From Emydura subglobosa (lineage: Eukaryota; Chordata; Testudines; Chelidae): 64,000 bases of DNA. The stretch is taken from positions 23,581,003 through 23,645,002 of the forward strand of contig ML679954.1 in the NCBI GenBank assembly GCA_007922225.1, written 5' to 3'. The notes under the pieces were generated by a model. It did not search any database. It saw only the letters and a list, made by a program, of their open reading frames with translations, and was not told the DNA's origin. Below are positions 51,206 to 62,384 of this stretch, one piece after another (position 1 is the stretch's first letter; each line of letters begins with the position of its first letter). The position numbers were made by a program, and so were the translations under genes.

Positions 51206-51478
51206 CAGTGGTGTTCCACGAAGAAGCTGTACCGCACCGTCGAATGTTAAAAAATCTGGTGCCGCTGATCAGCTGTTCGTGCGCCGCCGAGCAGCTAATG
51301 GTGCCGCCGAAAATGGCCCTGAGAGCGTGCCGCTGAATCAAGGAAACATTACGCCACCGAAAAGAGGAAGATTTCCTTGACTTTTCGGCGGACGGTATGT
51401 CATGGGCGGGCAAGGGTTCCAAGGGTATGGCATGGGCGTGCAAGGGTTCCATGGGGGGAAAGAAATTGAGAAACACTG
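51206..51478. mobile_element. hAT-type nonautonomous transposon with target duplication
   Basis: Starts CAGTGGTGTTCCACGAAG and ends TTGAGAAACACTG, inverted ends of hAT type. The flanking 8-mers GCCTAGAT (51198-51205) and GTCTAGAT (51479-51486) match at 7 of 8 positions, the 8-bp duplication expected for hAT insertion. The interior is strikingly rich in GCCGCCGA and CCGCTGA motifs. Near the right end the phrase CATGGGCGGGCAAGGGTTCC occurs twice with slight change (from about 51400 and from about 51430). No transposase. The minus-strand frame at 51087-51476 runs across the element and is not a gene. Confidence 0.85.
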
Positions 51479-51589
51479 GTCTAGATGGTCAGCATAGTGG
51501 GACTGCTTTGCCCAAATGAACACTTTGGCTGGTGTTGGGTTACAAATCACTTTAGTGTTAATTGCAGGGGTAATGAAATGTTATTCCCC

Positions 51590-52566
51590 TTATTGTATGA
51601 GAAAAGGGCAGCAGAACTGTGCTTAGCCCATCCCGATGGAGGGATCACCCTCTTCTGAATTGAACTCGGTAAGCAGAGGGCTCAGATGAAGGCCCCTGAG
51701 AAAGGTAGAGGGGCAGGAACAAGTGTCCCTGCTGGGAGGTGTGGCTCTGCCTAAAAGCCCTATGCATGATTTAATCGGCCCCTCCTGACTGCTCAAAAAT
51801 AGAGCTAATTAAGGCTGCTTTAGGAGTCTTTTGTTTTGTTAAGTGATCACTAGAGCTGAAATCACTTGTGGGACAGCATTTTCTGCCCAGCCTGCTTCAG
51901 TAGTGAAGCTCCCACTAAGAGCTGACAATCACTATGAACTGGGTGGAACCTCAAGGGATCAGCAGAGGTCTCAGAAGAGAAGCAGGTGGCAGCATAAGGT
52001 GATGGTGTGCATCAGTGACGGCTGGCAGGGTGGCCAACGGAGCACGGAGCAGCTGGTGGAGTGGCCGGACAGCGGAGAGAGCAAAGGGCTTTCTTTCCCC
52101 CCGTCCTCCCTAATCAGGGTACAAGGTGAACTGTGTAGCTGTCCCTCTGAACTCTGGGTCTGCACTGACTAAGGACAACAACTGTGAGTAGGGTGCCGTG
52201 AGAGGAGGGACACATTAAAACAACTTCTTGTTGCTGGACTTCAGAAAGTGAGGTAAATGGAAACTGCCCAACATACTCTGGGGCGGATATTTTGCTCATG
52301 GTTTTATGCTTGTGAATCCACTTGTGGCATTTTCCCAAGTTAATTCTGTGTTACTTTTCTCCTTTTAATAAAAATTTATTTTCTACACTCATTCTCTGAG
52401 TTTGCGAGAGGGGAAGTATTGCCTCTAGAGGCGCCCAAGGGGTGATGTGTAATTGTCCCAGGTTACTGGGTAGGGGCTCAAGCCAGTTTTGCATTGTACT
52501 GTCAAAAAGGAACTCCTAGATACCTGACCCTTGTTGCTGCCTACTCCGACTGGCAGAAGGGCTACA
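51590..52566 (+). mobile_element. LTR-like element with AATAAA
   Basis: Has the layout of an LTR on +: a G+C-richer upstream part, a T-rich run with AATAAA at 52367-52372, then GCGAGAGGGGAAGTATTGCC and an end near GGCAGAAGGGCTACA. Its 3' segment (CCCAGGTTACTGGGTAGGGG) recalls a common turtle LTR. The 5' end is only approximate and no target duplication is evident. No coding region adjoins. The frames within (for example + 51843-52172) do not resemble proteins. Confidence 0.5.
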
Positions 52567-52742
52567 CACATGAACAACAAGAATTAAATTGTTTGTTGCA
52601 TTGGGTTCTTTGTCGCCACTGTTTGAGTTCACATAGACAGGGAAACGTGGCCCATCAGCCATTTGCTGAGGTGACAAAGCAGATCAAAGAGGCATGGCTA
52701 CAGTTTTGTGTGCATAGCATAGAATAAAAAGTAGCTGACTGT

Positions 52743-53000
52743 GGGTAAAATTTTCAAGGTACCTAAGTGACTTAGGCACCTAAGTCCTATTTTAAAAAGT
52801 AACTTCAGCGTTTAGGAATGTAAATCTTGATATCCTATGGAATTTAGGTGTCTAAGGCACTTAGGCAGTTTTGTCTTGACACCTATCTGGATCTTTAGGT
52901 ATCTAAATACCTTTGTAAAACTGATCCAAGTGCCTAAATCCCTTTTGAAAATGGGACTTAGACTGCCGAGTCACTCTAGGTGATTTTGAAAATGCTACCC
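52743..53000. repeat. Palindromic nonautonomous element, about 258 bp
   Basis: Left GGGTAAAATTTTCAAGGTAC then CTAAGTGACTTAGGC, right GAGTCACTCTAGGTGATTTT then GAAAATGCTACCC: near-complementary ends. The interior repeats CTTAGGCACCTAAGT-type motifs in both directions (for example TTAGGTGTCTAAGGCACTTA and TAGGTATCTAAATACC). It can fold extensively and has no coding capacity. Confidence 0.7.
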
Positions 53001-56000
53001 TCTCGCTGTAATGTTAAACAAAGAGGACACTGTAAATAAGCCCCCCAGCCTTCTCCCACAGAGCTTTCTCAATACATTTCTTTTAGTTTTTTCTCCACTT
53101 CACAGTACAAACATTATATGATTTGTCAACATACATGACACTGGGTTTTGTGAAGGCGAGGACTCACACTGACACTTTTTCATATCTGCAAAGCATTGAT
53201 TTATCCAACAATAGTCTAGCCTCTCTGCTCCTATATATGATTTCATGATACTTTTGTAACTGAACAACCACAGTAAGTTAGAAAATAACTAAAATAGAAA
53301 TAATTATAATAAACGATGGGTTGTTTTTTTTTCCTTTTACATTTCCTTTTCACTTCATTACATCCTACTTAATTGGGAAGCCCTTAACCAGGATGGCTGC
53401 TTTATTGGGACATCTCCCAAGAAACCAATTTAGCCTAACGGTCATGAATGGTAATGATTACTGCTTAACTGAGACATTATTAGTCAAAATTCAGCTTCTA
53501 TGGAATGTGGTCAGCCACTGTTTAACCAGGTGGTAAACAGGTGGTAAGTTCTAAGTTCTTATCTTTTAAAATGAAAGTAACCAAATACATTTTTTAAAAT
53601 AAACAAAGTTGTAAAGGAGTTGATATTTTTATTCTTGTACTGTTAATTCACTATAATATTTTATGTATGTGTTTGCAGATTTTTTTTTAAAATTACCTCT
53701 TAATTGAGACAGCTGTTTGTCTAGAGGACTATGTGTTCCATAAAAATAGCCTGCTGTCAACAACTGTTGTCAGCATTCTTGGGTATCCCTCAGCTGCAGT
53801 TAAAAATAGTTTACCTGCTAGTGTATGCAGGACAAAAACCTTAACCCATCTTGATCCCCATTAGAGAAAGTATGACTAAGAACTGATGGAATATGATGCG
53901 ATCTGAATACTTCTCAGTAGAATCAGGTCGGGTCAGCACTTGAATGGGAGTATGGTGAGAAACTTTCTAAGGCAAAACCAAAAGCTTCTAAATGTGGCAT
54001 GGGTGATACAGTACATAGTATTGTAGAATGACCTAAACTTGAACCAGTGCCCAGGATTTTGCTAGGGGCCACAGCACTATTTTAGCTATTGTATTGTATT
54101 GTATTGTATTGTATTGTATTGTATTGTATTGTATAACTTAGTTTTTGGATGTTTAGAGATTCAGTAGTTTTTAATTACAAGTGCAGTGGTATTAGTTACA
54201 GTGTAGTGGCCTAATTCATAATGGAGAATTGTATTCTGGCTGCATAACTTTTTTTAATTTAACTGCATTAAAAAGAGGTTCCCAAACTGGGGCCCATTAT
54301 GAGCAGTGGAGTAGCCTATTCATGTGGCAAGTTGGCTGCTGGCACCTCTTCTTCTTTAATGTCCACATGGTAAATGGTATTAAAGGCAGCTAAAACATAT
54401 ATATTGACTATTTTCCTATTTTTATTTTGCCATGTCAGCATGTCATCTCATTGCAAATGGGAAGGAAGGTGGTCTACAAGACAACCTCTTTAGAAAATGC
54501 ATGAGACTCTCCAGGATTAGGAAATGTCACTTTCTTCTTCCTCACTTCTTGCCTTTAAACTATTGTGTAGTGTTGCTGTTCCTGTTCTAATGGCTGCTTC
54601 ATGTCACTCCAGAGACAGCTGTATCTTGATTTTGGGTGAAGTGAATCTGATGTACAGAATCTCATGCTATTGTATAGGAAAGGAATAACAGTTCGAAGCT
54701 TGCTGAAGGTGGGGAATGGGAAGGCAGACCCAAACTCTGTCTCTTCGCTCATGTCTTGCTCTGTCTTGGTCCTTTAAATATTCCAAAAGACTGTTTATGC
54801 TCTGCAAGAGGGGCCTGAACTCCCTGGGCAGCACAGATTAAGGTAACTGGTTCTGTAGGGGAGGAGTAACTGTGTGCCTGTGTGTGTGTTTGTCTCCTTA
54901 CTAGAAGTCGAACCAAACTTGCATTTATCCTTTATCATGCTTTCAAGCCAGTCTTGCATAGCTGGGGGAGGTAAAAGGCAGAGAAGAATCAGCTTGCTCC
55001 TTCTGAGTTAGTCATGCCGTAGAGACTACCATGTCAGGGTACCTTTCTGAACATATGTGAGCCCTAGATACTTTTGAAGTTCCCCAGGAGCACCCAGCAA
55101 TGTCACAATACCCCAGAACCAAATATTTGGCTGGCTTGACCTCTGGGCACAGACAGCCATTGGCATAGACCTCTTTGATGCTCTGTGTAGCCAAATTAGC
55201 TTCAGGTGCCATTTAGATGTATAATTAGCCAAGGTCACATGTGCAAGTTTTTGAAGATTCTGCTCTTAATAACCAAGAGTCAGGACCTCAGTTTTATGTC
55301 TCATTCAGAAGAGAGAGATGCAAGAGTCAAAGGAATGAAAAGAACAAGCTCGTGTTCACCTTTTTCCTTGTTAACAATATTGTTTTTTAATTAAGGAGTT
55401 TGTGAAAGTGACATATTCTTTTGCTGTGTTCATAATAGCATGCAGAAGAGTCCAGGCAAAGCTGCTCAGCATGCAGAAAAGGCCACAGAGACTGGAGCAC
55501 CATTGTGATTATATGACCACATTTTTTTCAGTTTAAATGAGCCAAGAGTTTACCAGTTCCCAAGTTGTAATTATAAATACACACAGAACACTTCAGTGAT
55601 TTAAATACATTACATACCTGTCTGCAAGAACCCTCAGACAAATGGTTTCACTAGTCATTATTCATGTCAACTAAACAAAAGCTTAATAGTTTATCTTTGT
55701 AGGACTCCATCCATAGAGGTAAAATTGGAAACTTTTGTAAGTATCTATTTTAAGTTTTCAGTTCTCCAAGTGGTAATGTTTTTGAATATTTTCCTTTTAT
55801 TAACTGTTTAAAATGTCTTGCTCTGCTGTATTATAGACAGTTGTTTAAAAAAAAAAAAAAACATTTGCAATAATATGACTGAAGCAAAAAATTACACAAT
55901 GACTTTTCGAAACTGGGTGGCTGAAGTCAGAAGTCAATGTTTAGGCACTTAAATGAATGCTAAACACTTTTAAAATTCAAGCCATTTATTAGTGCCTAAT

Positions 56001-56312
56001 ATTTGAGCTTATGTCTGACCCCACATCAATCAAACTCTCCCAGCCCCACTCAACCCGTCAGGCTTCTGTGCATCCTAACCCCAGTCAGTCAGTCAGTCAT
56101 GCATGTGTGCACCTTGCCCCCATTGATTATGTTTGTATGTATTTGCAACAATGAGGTTTCTGTGCACCGTGCATAAACTTGGTTATAATGTGATTGACAG
56201 GTACAAATAACCCTAAACGTTTGCAGTTGCACAAGTTCTCCTCAGGGTCCACTGCTCTACAAAGTTTTGTGTAGCTAGACAATGTTTTTTAAAGAGATAT
56301 CAGTCAGTGAAA
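53001..56312. other. A+T-rich interval, no gene
   Basis: Apparently single-copy DNA apart from simple repeats: a pentanucleotide array at 54088-54134, an A run at 55847-55861 and AGTC units at 56082-56099. The frames present are short and featureless. Confidence 0.45.
54088..54134. repeat. (GTATT)n pentanucleotide microsatellite
   Basis: About nine uninterrupted GTATT units in a row. Confidence 0.97.
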
Positions 56313-56419
56313 AGTAGGGCTGCCAAGGAGTAACTATAATCAGAGCTTAAATTTAAAGACTCCTGGTAAAAAAACATTATTAAGAAAAACAAAACAAAAA
56401 CTACATAGAAAATCCAAAG

Positions 56420-56508
56420 GGTGTAAAATGTGGCATACATTCTCTAAAAGTAGGTGGCAATTTGCTACCTACTTTTAGAGAATAACAGGAATGTATGCCC
56501 CATTTTAA
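56420..56508. repeat. Long hairpin-forming MITE
   Basis: 56440-56460 and 56462-56482 are inverted copies over 21 bp with one mismatch and one base between them. Their cores are TCTCTAAAAGTAGGTGGCAA and TTGCTACCTACTTTTAGAGA. Outside them AAAATGTGGCATACAT (56425-56440) pairs with ATGTATGCCCCATTTT (56491-56506) with one mismatch, with a short bulge on the right. Weaker similarity continues outward (GGGCTGC at 56315 and GCAGCCC at 56523), so the full element may be 56313-56530. Confidence 0.8.
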
Positions 56509-56530
56509 ATCCATTTTAGAATGCAGCCCT

Positions 56531-57710
56531 AATTATAGAATCATTACCAGGCATCTCCATAATAAAGACCCTAGCTTGCAACGGCTTTGATATTTTTTGA
56601 TTTCCACTGTCTTTAATGACAAGACTATTCAGCCCACCTTTGCTCTATCAAAGTGTAAAACTAATGGCTTCTTCTAGACAAATAATAAAATAATAAAGAT
56701 TTAATTTTTAATTATTTACTCTTTGAAACAATTAAATTCATGGTGTAAGATACTACTCAACTGGAGTAAGAGTATTAGATTCTGCTCTAAAATATTACAA
56801 CAAATTACTGTATTTTCCCTTCAAATTTGAGAGAATCCTCAGCATAAATGGTCCTTAGTCATAGAGTTCCCGAAAACAGTGAATCCATCATTTTTGATCC
56901 AAGGGTAAACATTTGAAGCCTGTTTCTTATCTCATTTACCTGTGAAAATCAGAAACAACTCCAGAGGTGTAAAATTGAGTTATGCCAGGCAAAATCAGAA
57001 TTAGACCCTTCATATTTAAGTTTCTCTTGAAGAAAAAAAATGTCATTGATATTTAGGGCTAAATACTGCCTAGATATACAGAAATGAGAGATGCAAATAT
57101 GCAGCGGAGAGCTGATTTTGGCACTTGCCTTTCATTTCATAAGGTTGATTTAATTCTGTTTAATGTCCTGATCTCTAGTGTTTTGACATTTTGCTATGAA
57201 GTGTAAGATGTGGTTCTGTGGGAACAAATAGGCACCTTTAAAATTCTTCCTCCATAGCTAAAGCTGAATAAAGTACCTTCATAATGGAAGAAAATGAAGT
57301 AGGGGATTTTGATAGAATTAATTGGGGATTTTATGTAATATCCTGAGGAGTCCACATGCAGTCTGAACATGGATGTGATTAACAATAATAATTTGCCCCT
57401 TCTCTTCATCTTGTATTATTTGTACATGTTCATTATTAACTAATTCTGAGTGTGATTAAAATATTATAACAAGCAATTTTTGAACAGCTTCAGTATTACA
57501 GTAAATATTGCCTGGTTATCTGTAACTGTGATCATGCAAGCAAGGCATTGGATTAGATTTTATTGATTTTGATATACAGTTTGCACTGGTTGAGCAAAAG
57601 TGCCAATAACATAGCTGCTAAGAATAGCAATAAAGAAACCTTTCAATACATCCTCCATATATTGTAAAGGAATGCTAGGTTCTGAGTAACAGAGACAGAT
57701 AAGAAATGCA
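56531..57710. other. A+T-rich interval, no gene
   Basis: Nothing recognisable on either strand. Confidence 0.45.
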
Positions 57711-57806
57711 AGGCCTGATTGCACAGTACTGTGTCCCTCCTGAGAATGAGAGTTGCAGGTGCTCAGCACTTCTCAGGAGGAATTCAGCACCGTATGGGAT
57801 CAGACC
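57711..57806. repeat. Palindromic MITE, GGCCTGAT ends
   Basis: Left AGGCCTGATTGCACAGTAC pairs loosely with the right end CCGTATGGGATCAGACC. Inside, CCTCCTGAGAATGAGAGTTG and CAGCACTTCTCAGGAGG form a clear inverted pair. Confidence 0.6.
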
Positions 57807-58549
57807 ATATGTGTTAGACGAGTAAAGCAATATAAAACTTTTTCTGATTATAAACCACATTGCTGGATATCTGTGTTTCTTCCTCATCATTACAGCCAGA
57901 TTACAGGAATGTGGCAAATAGGAAAATTGTCCATGAGCAGGCTAAATAAAATCAGTGGTTATGAACAGTGAATTATGAACAATGGTTATGAACTGCTAAT
58001 TTTTTACTGGAGCCACAATAGTTACAGATTAAATATTTGGAAATACTTAATTTAGATGGGTTTTGTGTGATTTTTGGGCAAAAGTTTGGGCAATTTAAAA
58101 AAAACAACAACCCTGGATCTGAGAGAATGATGTTGCACACTTTGTCTGGAAAAGTTTTGTTCCTGACATGTAAGCACATTGTGGGTACTACTAGAAACAA
58201 ATAATATTATAATAAATAAAAGGTCACACACTTCATTGCTTGTGTAGGGTGAGCCGTACACTCAAACAGTCCCAATGCCCCCACGCCAGCCAGCCCCTCA
58301 CCCACCAACTCTGGCCAGCCCCCTCAGCCATGCTCCTCCAACATGCCCCCACCCCACCCCTCACAAGCTGGGCTTCCATTTCATTTGAAAATTTAGAGAA
58401 AACACAGAGTCTGCAAGAACAATGAAGTGAGCTAGTGAAGGTGGTCCTTAATTTGTAATTATCTTATGGATTTAGAGGGCTGTGTGAATGAGAGTGACGC
58501 TATGCTACATAGCTGGAGCTCCTGGCTGAGCCACATGTCAAAGTAATGA
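57807..58549. other. No gene; C-rich patch
   Basis: 58265-58370 is C-rich (CACGCCAGCCAGCCCCTCAC, CCCCCACCCCACCCC) in an otherwise A+T-rich interval. The frame over it is a low-complexity artefact. Confidence 0.4.
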
Positions 58550-58672
58550 CTACACAGCTATTTTAGAGCACTAGCACGAGCTCTAATAGTTCAGGTTTCT
58601 CGACCTGGGCTGGCAGAGGCTTGCTGCCCCAGGCTGTGTAGACACACCCTGAAGAGCAAAATCCCATTGATG
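58550..58672. mobile_element. Nonautonomous DNA transposon fragment
   Basis: Contains ACTACACAGCTATTTTAGAG at the left and CCAGGCTGTGTAGACACACC at the right, which pair in inverted orientation. AGCACTAGCACGAGCTCTAA is in the middle. The GTGTAGAC end type is shared with other units in the window. Confidence 0.55.
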
Positions 58673-58702
58673 AACATCACGAAAAACAGTGTGTTCCTAA
58701 CT

Positions 58703-58945
58703 TGAGTTAGCTGGCATTCGTTAACTAACAGGAGTTAAATTCTAGTGAAGACAAGGCAGTCTGAAGTTTTCACGTGAGTTGGCAGGTAAAGTTAAACCTT
58801 AGGTTCCCTCACAGTCTTTAACTTGCTCTGACAACTCATGTGAAAGCTACAAGCTCCCTTGTCTTCACTAGGATTGACTTCAAATTCATTAACTCGATTA
58901 AACTAACTTAAATTAAGAACTCCTCCACCTTTTTTTAACTAATGA
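58703..58945. repeat. Large inverted repeat with CTAGTGAAGACAAGG arms
   Basis: The left arm 58739-58798 (TTCTAGTGAAGACAAGGCAG, GTTTTCACGTGAGTTGGCAG) and right arm 58812-58873 (read on -, TCCTAGTGAAGACAAGGGAG, GCTTTCACATGAGTTGTCAG) match for about 60 bp with scattered changes. Weaker pairing continues outward (TTGAGTTAGCTGG with AACTAACTTAAAT). A further AATGAAGACAAGGCCT at 58940-58955 looks like a terminal copy. Confidence 0.7.
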
Positions 58946-58955
58946 AGACAAGGCC

Positions 58956-60183
58956 TGTGACTGTAGAATCTGCCCCTTGAAAACTAACAATTATATTAGC
59001 ATTTGTGAGATTACTGCCCATATTGTTGAAAACTTGGCGTCCAAATTGTTAGCAAGCTGTTGAATCAAACATGATTTTGGTATATTATGTTGTAGCAGAT
59101 ACATTAAACAGAAGCACATATACATCATCATCGTTGGCACAATCTCTTCATATTTCTTTATAATTTTACAATGATCTAAAAAGTATATTTTGAATCACAC
59201 AGTAGTTCATTCACAGAGAACTCATTAAAATATCCTTCAGTTATACTTTCCACCATGTTCTCTCTAATTTTGTGGTGGGACAAAGACAATGATCAATTGT
59301 TCCGAAAGACTTGTTCTTGTGTAGGTTGCTCGGATATTCTTTTGTTGTGCTAAACTTGTCGAGCTATAGGTGTTCCCAGTGAAAGGAGGTATAAAGCTTT
59401 GATGAGTAGCTTTTGTGTGCCACTTCCTTCCTGGATTTTTCACAATGAAGGTTTTGCATCAGTAACGTTGCTTCTAACATACATTTTCTTTCTGTCACTA
59501 TGATAGATGTACTGTAAAAGTTCTTGATTTCCTCAATATATTTGCCTATTATTTCCCCTGTATTTGAAGCGGGAGCTTCTCTCTTGATGAGCTAATGTCT
59601 CTTTCAAAAAGGTGTTCCCATCATTATGGTTCAGTAATTGGCTTTCCTTCTCTTATTTCTTGCAGTTCAGGTGGCTGCAGTATTTTACAATTACAAATTA
59701 TTTTATATGACTTCCTCCATGGAGCATATCCCAAAATGTTTTACAATCATTTGCATAAAAAGGGATTATTAATTCAGGGTTATGATCACAGTTTTTGCAC
59801 ACCAATTTCATATTTTTCTTGTGGAATGTTGCAATCTAATGTGACTAGTAGGGAATTTGCCTTTATGCTAAAATTCAAAGCTTTCACATTTTGGGGAATT
59901 ACAAATTTTGCGGATCAAATTTCAGGTTCAAGGAATCCTGCAGAGGATATTAAAGATTAGGGTGGAAGGAGTGATGGATACTATCACAAGGAGTTGTATG
60001 TAGTAATCACTTCTGGATTTAGGGTAATAGGTGTTTGAGAAAAAGCAAGATTTTTAGCATAACTGAAATATTCAGTGTGTGGGCCTTTGCTCCCATTGGT
60101 TTTTTTTCTGTCTCCATTTTGTTCTTAAGCAGCTTGTGTTGAAACCATGCTGCTGTCCATCTGCACTTGGAACCTGCATGCGC
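58956..60183. other. A+T-rich interval, no gene
   Basis: The 121-codon + frame at 59595-59960 has no recognisable domain. Its F, I, Y and H content fits A+T-rich non-coding sequence. No repeat ends recognised. Confidence 0.4.
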
Positions 60184-60708
60184 TTGAAGAGGTTGTCTAC
60201 ACTTAAAACGCTACAGTAACACAGTGACCCTTCAGTGTAGACATTACCTAGGCCAATGAGAGGGGTCCTTCCATCCCCAAGAGGCAGTACTAGGTCGGGG
60301 TGGGCAAAATATGGCCTGAGGGCTGGATCCAGTCCGTCTAACATTTCTGTCTGGCCCACCATACAGGGGGGAAAGTAGGCCCACCCAATCTGTTGCTTCT
60401 GCTGCCGACGCTCTGCTTAAGCTACCATGGAGCATCAGGCAGCTTTTGGCCAGTCGCAACCTGAACTTTCGTTTCCAGTCACATGACTGTAAGCCCGCGA
60501 CGACTTACCAAAATTCGTGGCGTGGCCCCTCTGCAAAAATTATTGTCCACCCCTGAGCTAGGTTCAGGAAAAAATTCTTCCATCAACCTAGTACTGTCTA
60601 CATGGAGATTTAGGTCAGCTTAACTACGCCACTCAGGGGTGAGGATTTTTCGCATCCCTGGGCAACGTAGTTCTGCCAACCCGATTTTCTAATGTAGACG
60701 AGGCTGAA
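60184..60708. mobile_element. Nonautonomous DNA transposon hosting a nested hAT
   Basis: Left CTTGAAGAGGTTGTCTACAC and right AATGTAGACGAGGCTGAAG are inverted ends. The right half (AGTACTGTCTACATGGAGAT, GGTCAGCTTAACTACG, GGGCAACGTAGTTCTGCC) is shared with 29345-29654. The element is interrupted by a hAT unit at 60296-60555; the two halves continue in register on either side of it. Confidence 0.8.
60296..60555. mobile_element. hAT-type nonautonomous transposon, nested
   Basis: Ends CGGGGTGGGCAAAATATGGCC (left, 60296 on) and ATTATTGTCCACCCCTG (right, to 60555) are inverted copies of the CAGGGGTGGGCAAA type. Flanking 8-mers TACTAGGT (60288-60295) and AGCTAGGT (60556-60563) match at 6 of 8, consistent with an 8-bp hAT duplication that has since mutated. 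About 260 bp, no transposase. Confidence 0.8.
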
Positions 60709-61382
60709 GAGTCCCAATGTGAAATTGTAGCTCATATCAAGCTCATGCTGAGTCCCTGGAGACCTTCATACCCAGAGGTCAGGTGGTTTTCCCAGAAAAA
60801 TTGAGCTATCACTGGAAACAGTGCATCAGAAAGGGGACTGCCTTGAAGTTTGTTACCTGCTTGCAGGTGCTCAGATCTGTGGTTCCAGTCACATGCTAAG
60901 AAGGTGAGAAGTCTAATGGAATGGAAATGTTTTGGTAGAACAGCTGCAGTTTCCAATGCGAATAGATAAACCTGGAAAGATTAGGAAATTCGGTTTCTCT
61001 GTACAACAAAAATGTGATTCCCCTGAAATCTCTTCACTTCCAGTATAATATTCCATGGAGTTACTTTCCCATATGGACAGAACAGTAACATACTGCCACC
61101 TACAGGTGACGTATCTAATTTTAACTTTTACCACACATAAAAGATTATTGCTAGAATTGCTGCTAGATATTATATCCCCAGCATTTCAGATAATCTGGCT
61201 CTCTCAGAAAATGTACTTGTTAAGGGAAATTTCAAGGAATCATTCCCATAGGGACTGTAACATAGCAGCACAGAAAAATTCCTGCCTTGTTTGTGCGTAT
61301 ATGGATACATCCATTTTGAAAGGCACTGTATCTTCTTAGAGTCCATTCCTACCAAGATTTATGGATATGCTTGATTTTATGC
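60709..61382. other. No gene seen
   Basis: Overlapping frames on both strands at 60732-61355 show no domain and no coding bias that I can see. Confidence 0.4.
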
Positions 61383-61468
61383 CCACGAATAGTTCCACTG
61401 AAGTCAATAAGACTATTCATGGACAAAAAGTTAAGCATGTGAGTAAGTGGCAGGATCCAGGCAGGCCT
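61383..61468. repeat. Palindromic MITE fragment
   Basis: Core AGTTCCACTGAAGTCAATAA and right end AGTGGCAGGATCCAGGCAGG belong to the GGATCAGGCC family with the AAGTTAAGCATGTGAGTAAG segment also seen at 62270-62384. Confidence 0.6.
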
Positions 61469-62269
61469 CAGGTTGCTACCAAGTTTTCTTTCTTAATGCT
61501 TTTTTCCCATCCCCCCTCTATCACGAACTGATGAGCGCAGAAACGGAAATGGAAAATTACAATAGATTTTCTGAGCATTATTTTTTCTGACAAGAAGATA
61601 TGAGAGCTGTTCTAACAACAATTTAAAAAAAACCCAAACGATTGAATGTCTCTGAGATTCTTATCAATTGATTTAAGGAATAAAAATAAAATCAAGATAC
61701 TCTAATGGCAACAGTGCTTACATTAGCATAAGCCTAAAGATATTTTAAAAACGTTTTAATATTAACATTTCCAGTGTTTTTCAAATGCCATCCTCCTCCT
61801 ATACAACAGTTAAGGTTTTTGCTCACTCAAAGGATTTGAGCAATGAGCTGAAGTCATTAACTCCATATCAGACTTTGTTTCAGGCTTAATTGATTGTTAA
61901 GGGATATTACAGAGTAGTCATGCCCTAGGAAGTAATGTGCTAGAAATAATCCTCTCTGAAGAACTATACAGCTTGATGTACGCTGCTGAAGCAGGAAATG
62001 GTGACCCTTATTAAACAGACAAAAAGCCTGTAAAAGAAGTTTGTCTTGTATAGATTTATTTTAGAAACATGATTAAGTGCAGAGCAGAGAAAAAAAGTAT
62101 CAATGGGGACGTTAGATAATCTGAAAGTTAACTGTTTTTGGATTTTGTAATCCAAGTACAGAACAATTGCTAGATTAGGTTTTGGTTTTTATGTTTTTAC
62201 TGTAAAGCTCAAGAGGAGTTCTGAACAATAGGTCAGTAGTGAAGGGCTTGTGAAGCTGAAGGAGCTAAA
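61469..62269. other. A+T-rich interval, no gene
   Basis: Nothing recognisable on either strand. Confidence 0.45.
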
Positions 62270-62384
62270 GTCCCAATTCAGGAAAGCACTTAAGCATGTG
62301 CTTAACTTTAAGTAAGTACTTACGTTCCATTGACTTCAGTGGATCTTAAGCAGCTACTTAAATTCTTTCCTGAATTGTGGCCTA
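62270..62384. repeat. Palindromic MITE, CAATTCAGGAAAGCAC ends
   Basis: Left CCCAATTCAGGAAAGCACTT pairs with right AATTCTTTCCTGAATTGTGG. GCATGTGCTTAACTTTAAGT, CCATTGACTTCAGTGG and CTTAAGCAGCTACTTAAAT lie between. A clean 115 bp unit, able to fold nearly end to end. Confidence 0.8.

Noticed and set aside
51087..51476. 129-codon minus-strand frame with proline-rich part
   Set aside because: Its upstream half lies in the hAT element at 51206-51478, whose tandem phrase creates the repeated HAIPLEPLPAHDIP-like residues.
56082..56099. AGTC units as a CRISPR-like or tandem regulatory array
   Set aside because: Only about four 4-bp units; ordinary microsatellite seed.
58240..58425. Proline/serine-rich frame over a C-rich patch
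   Set aside because: Low-complexity CCCCA sequence gives such a frame without being a gene.
59595..59960. 121-codon + frame
   Set aside because: No recognisable domain or membrane pattern; no supporting context.
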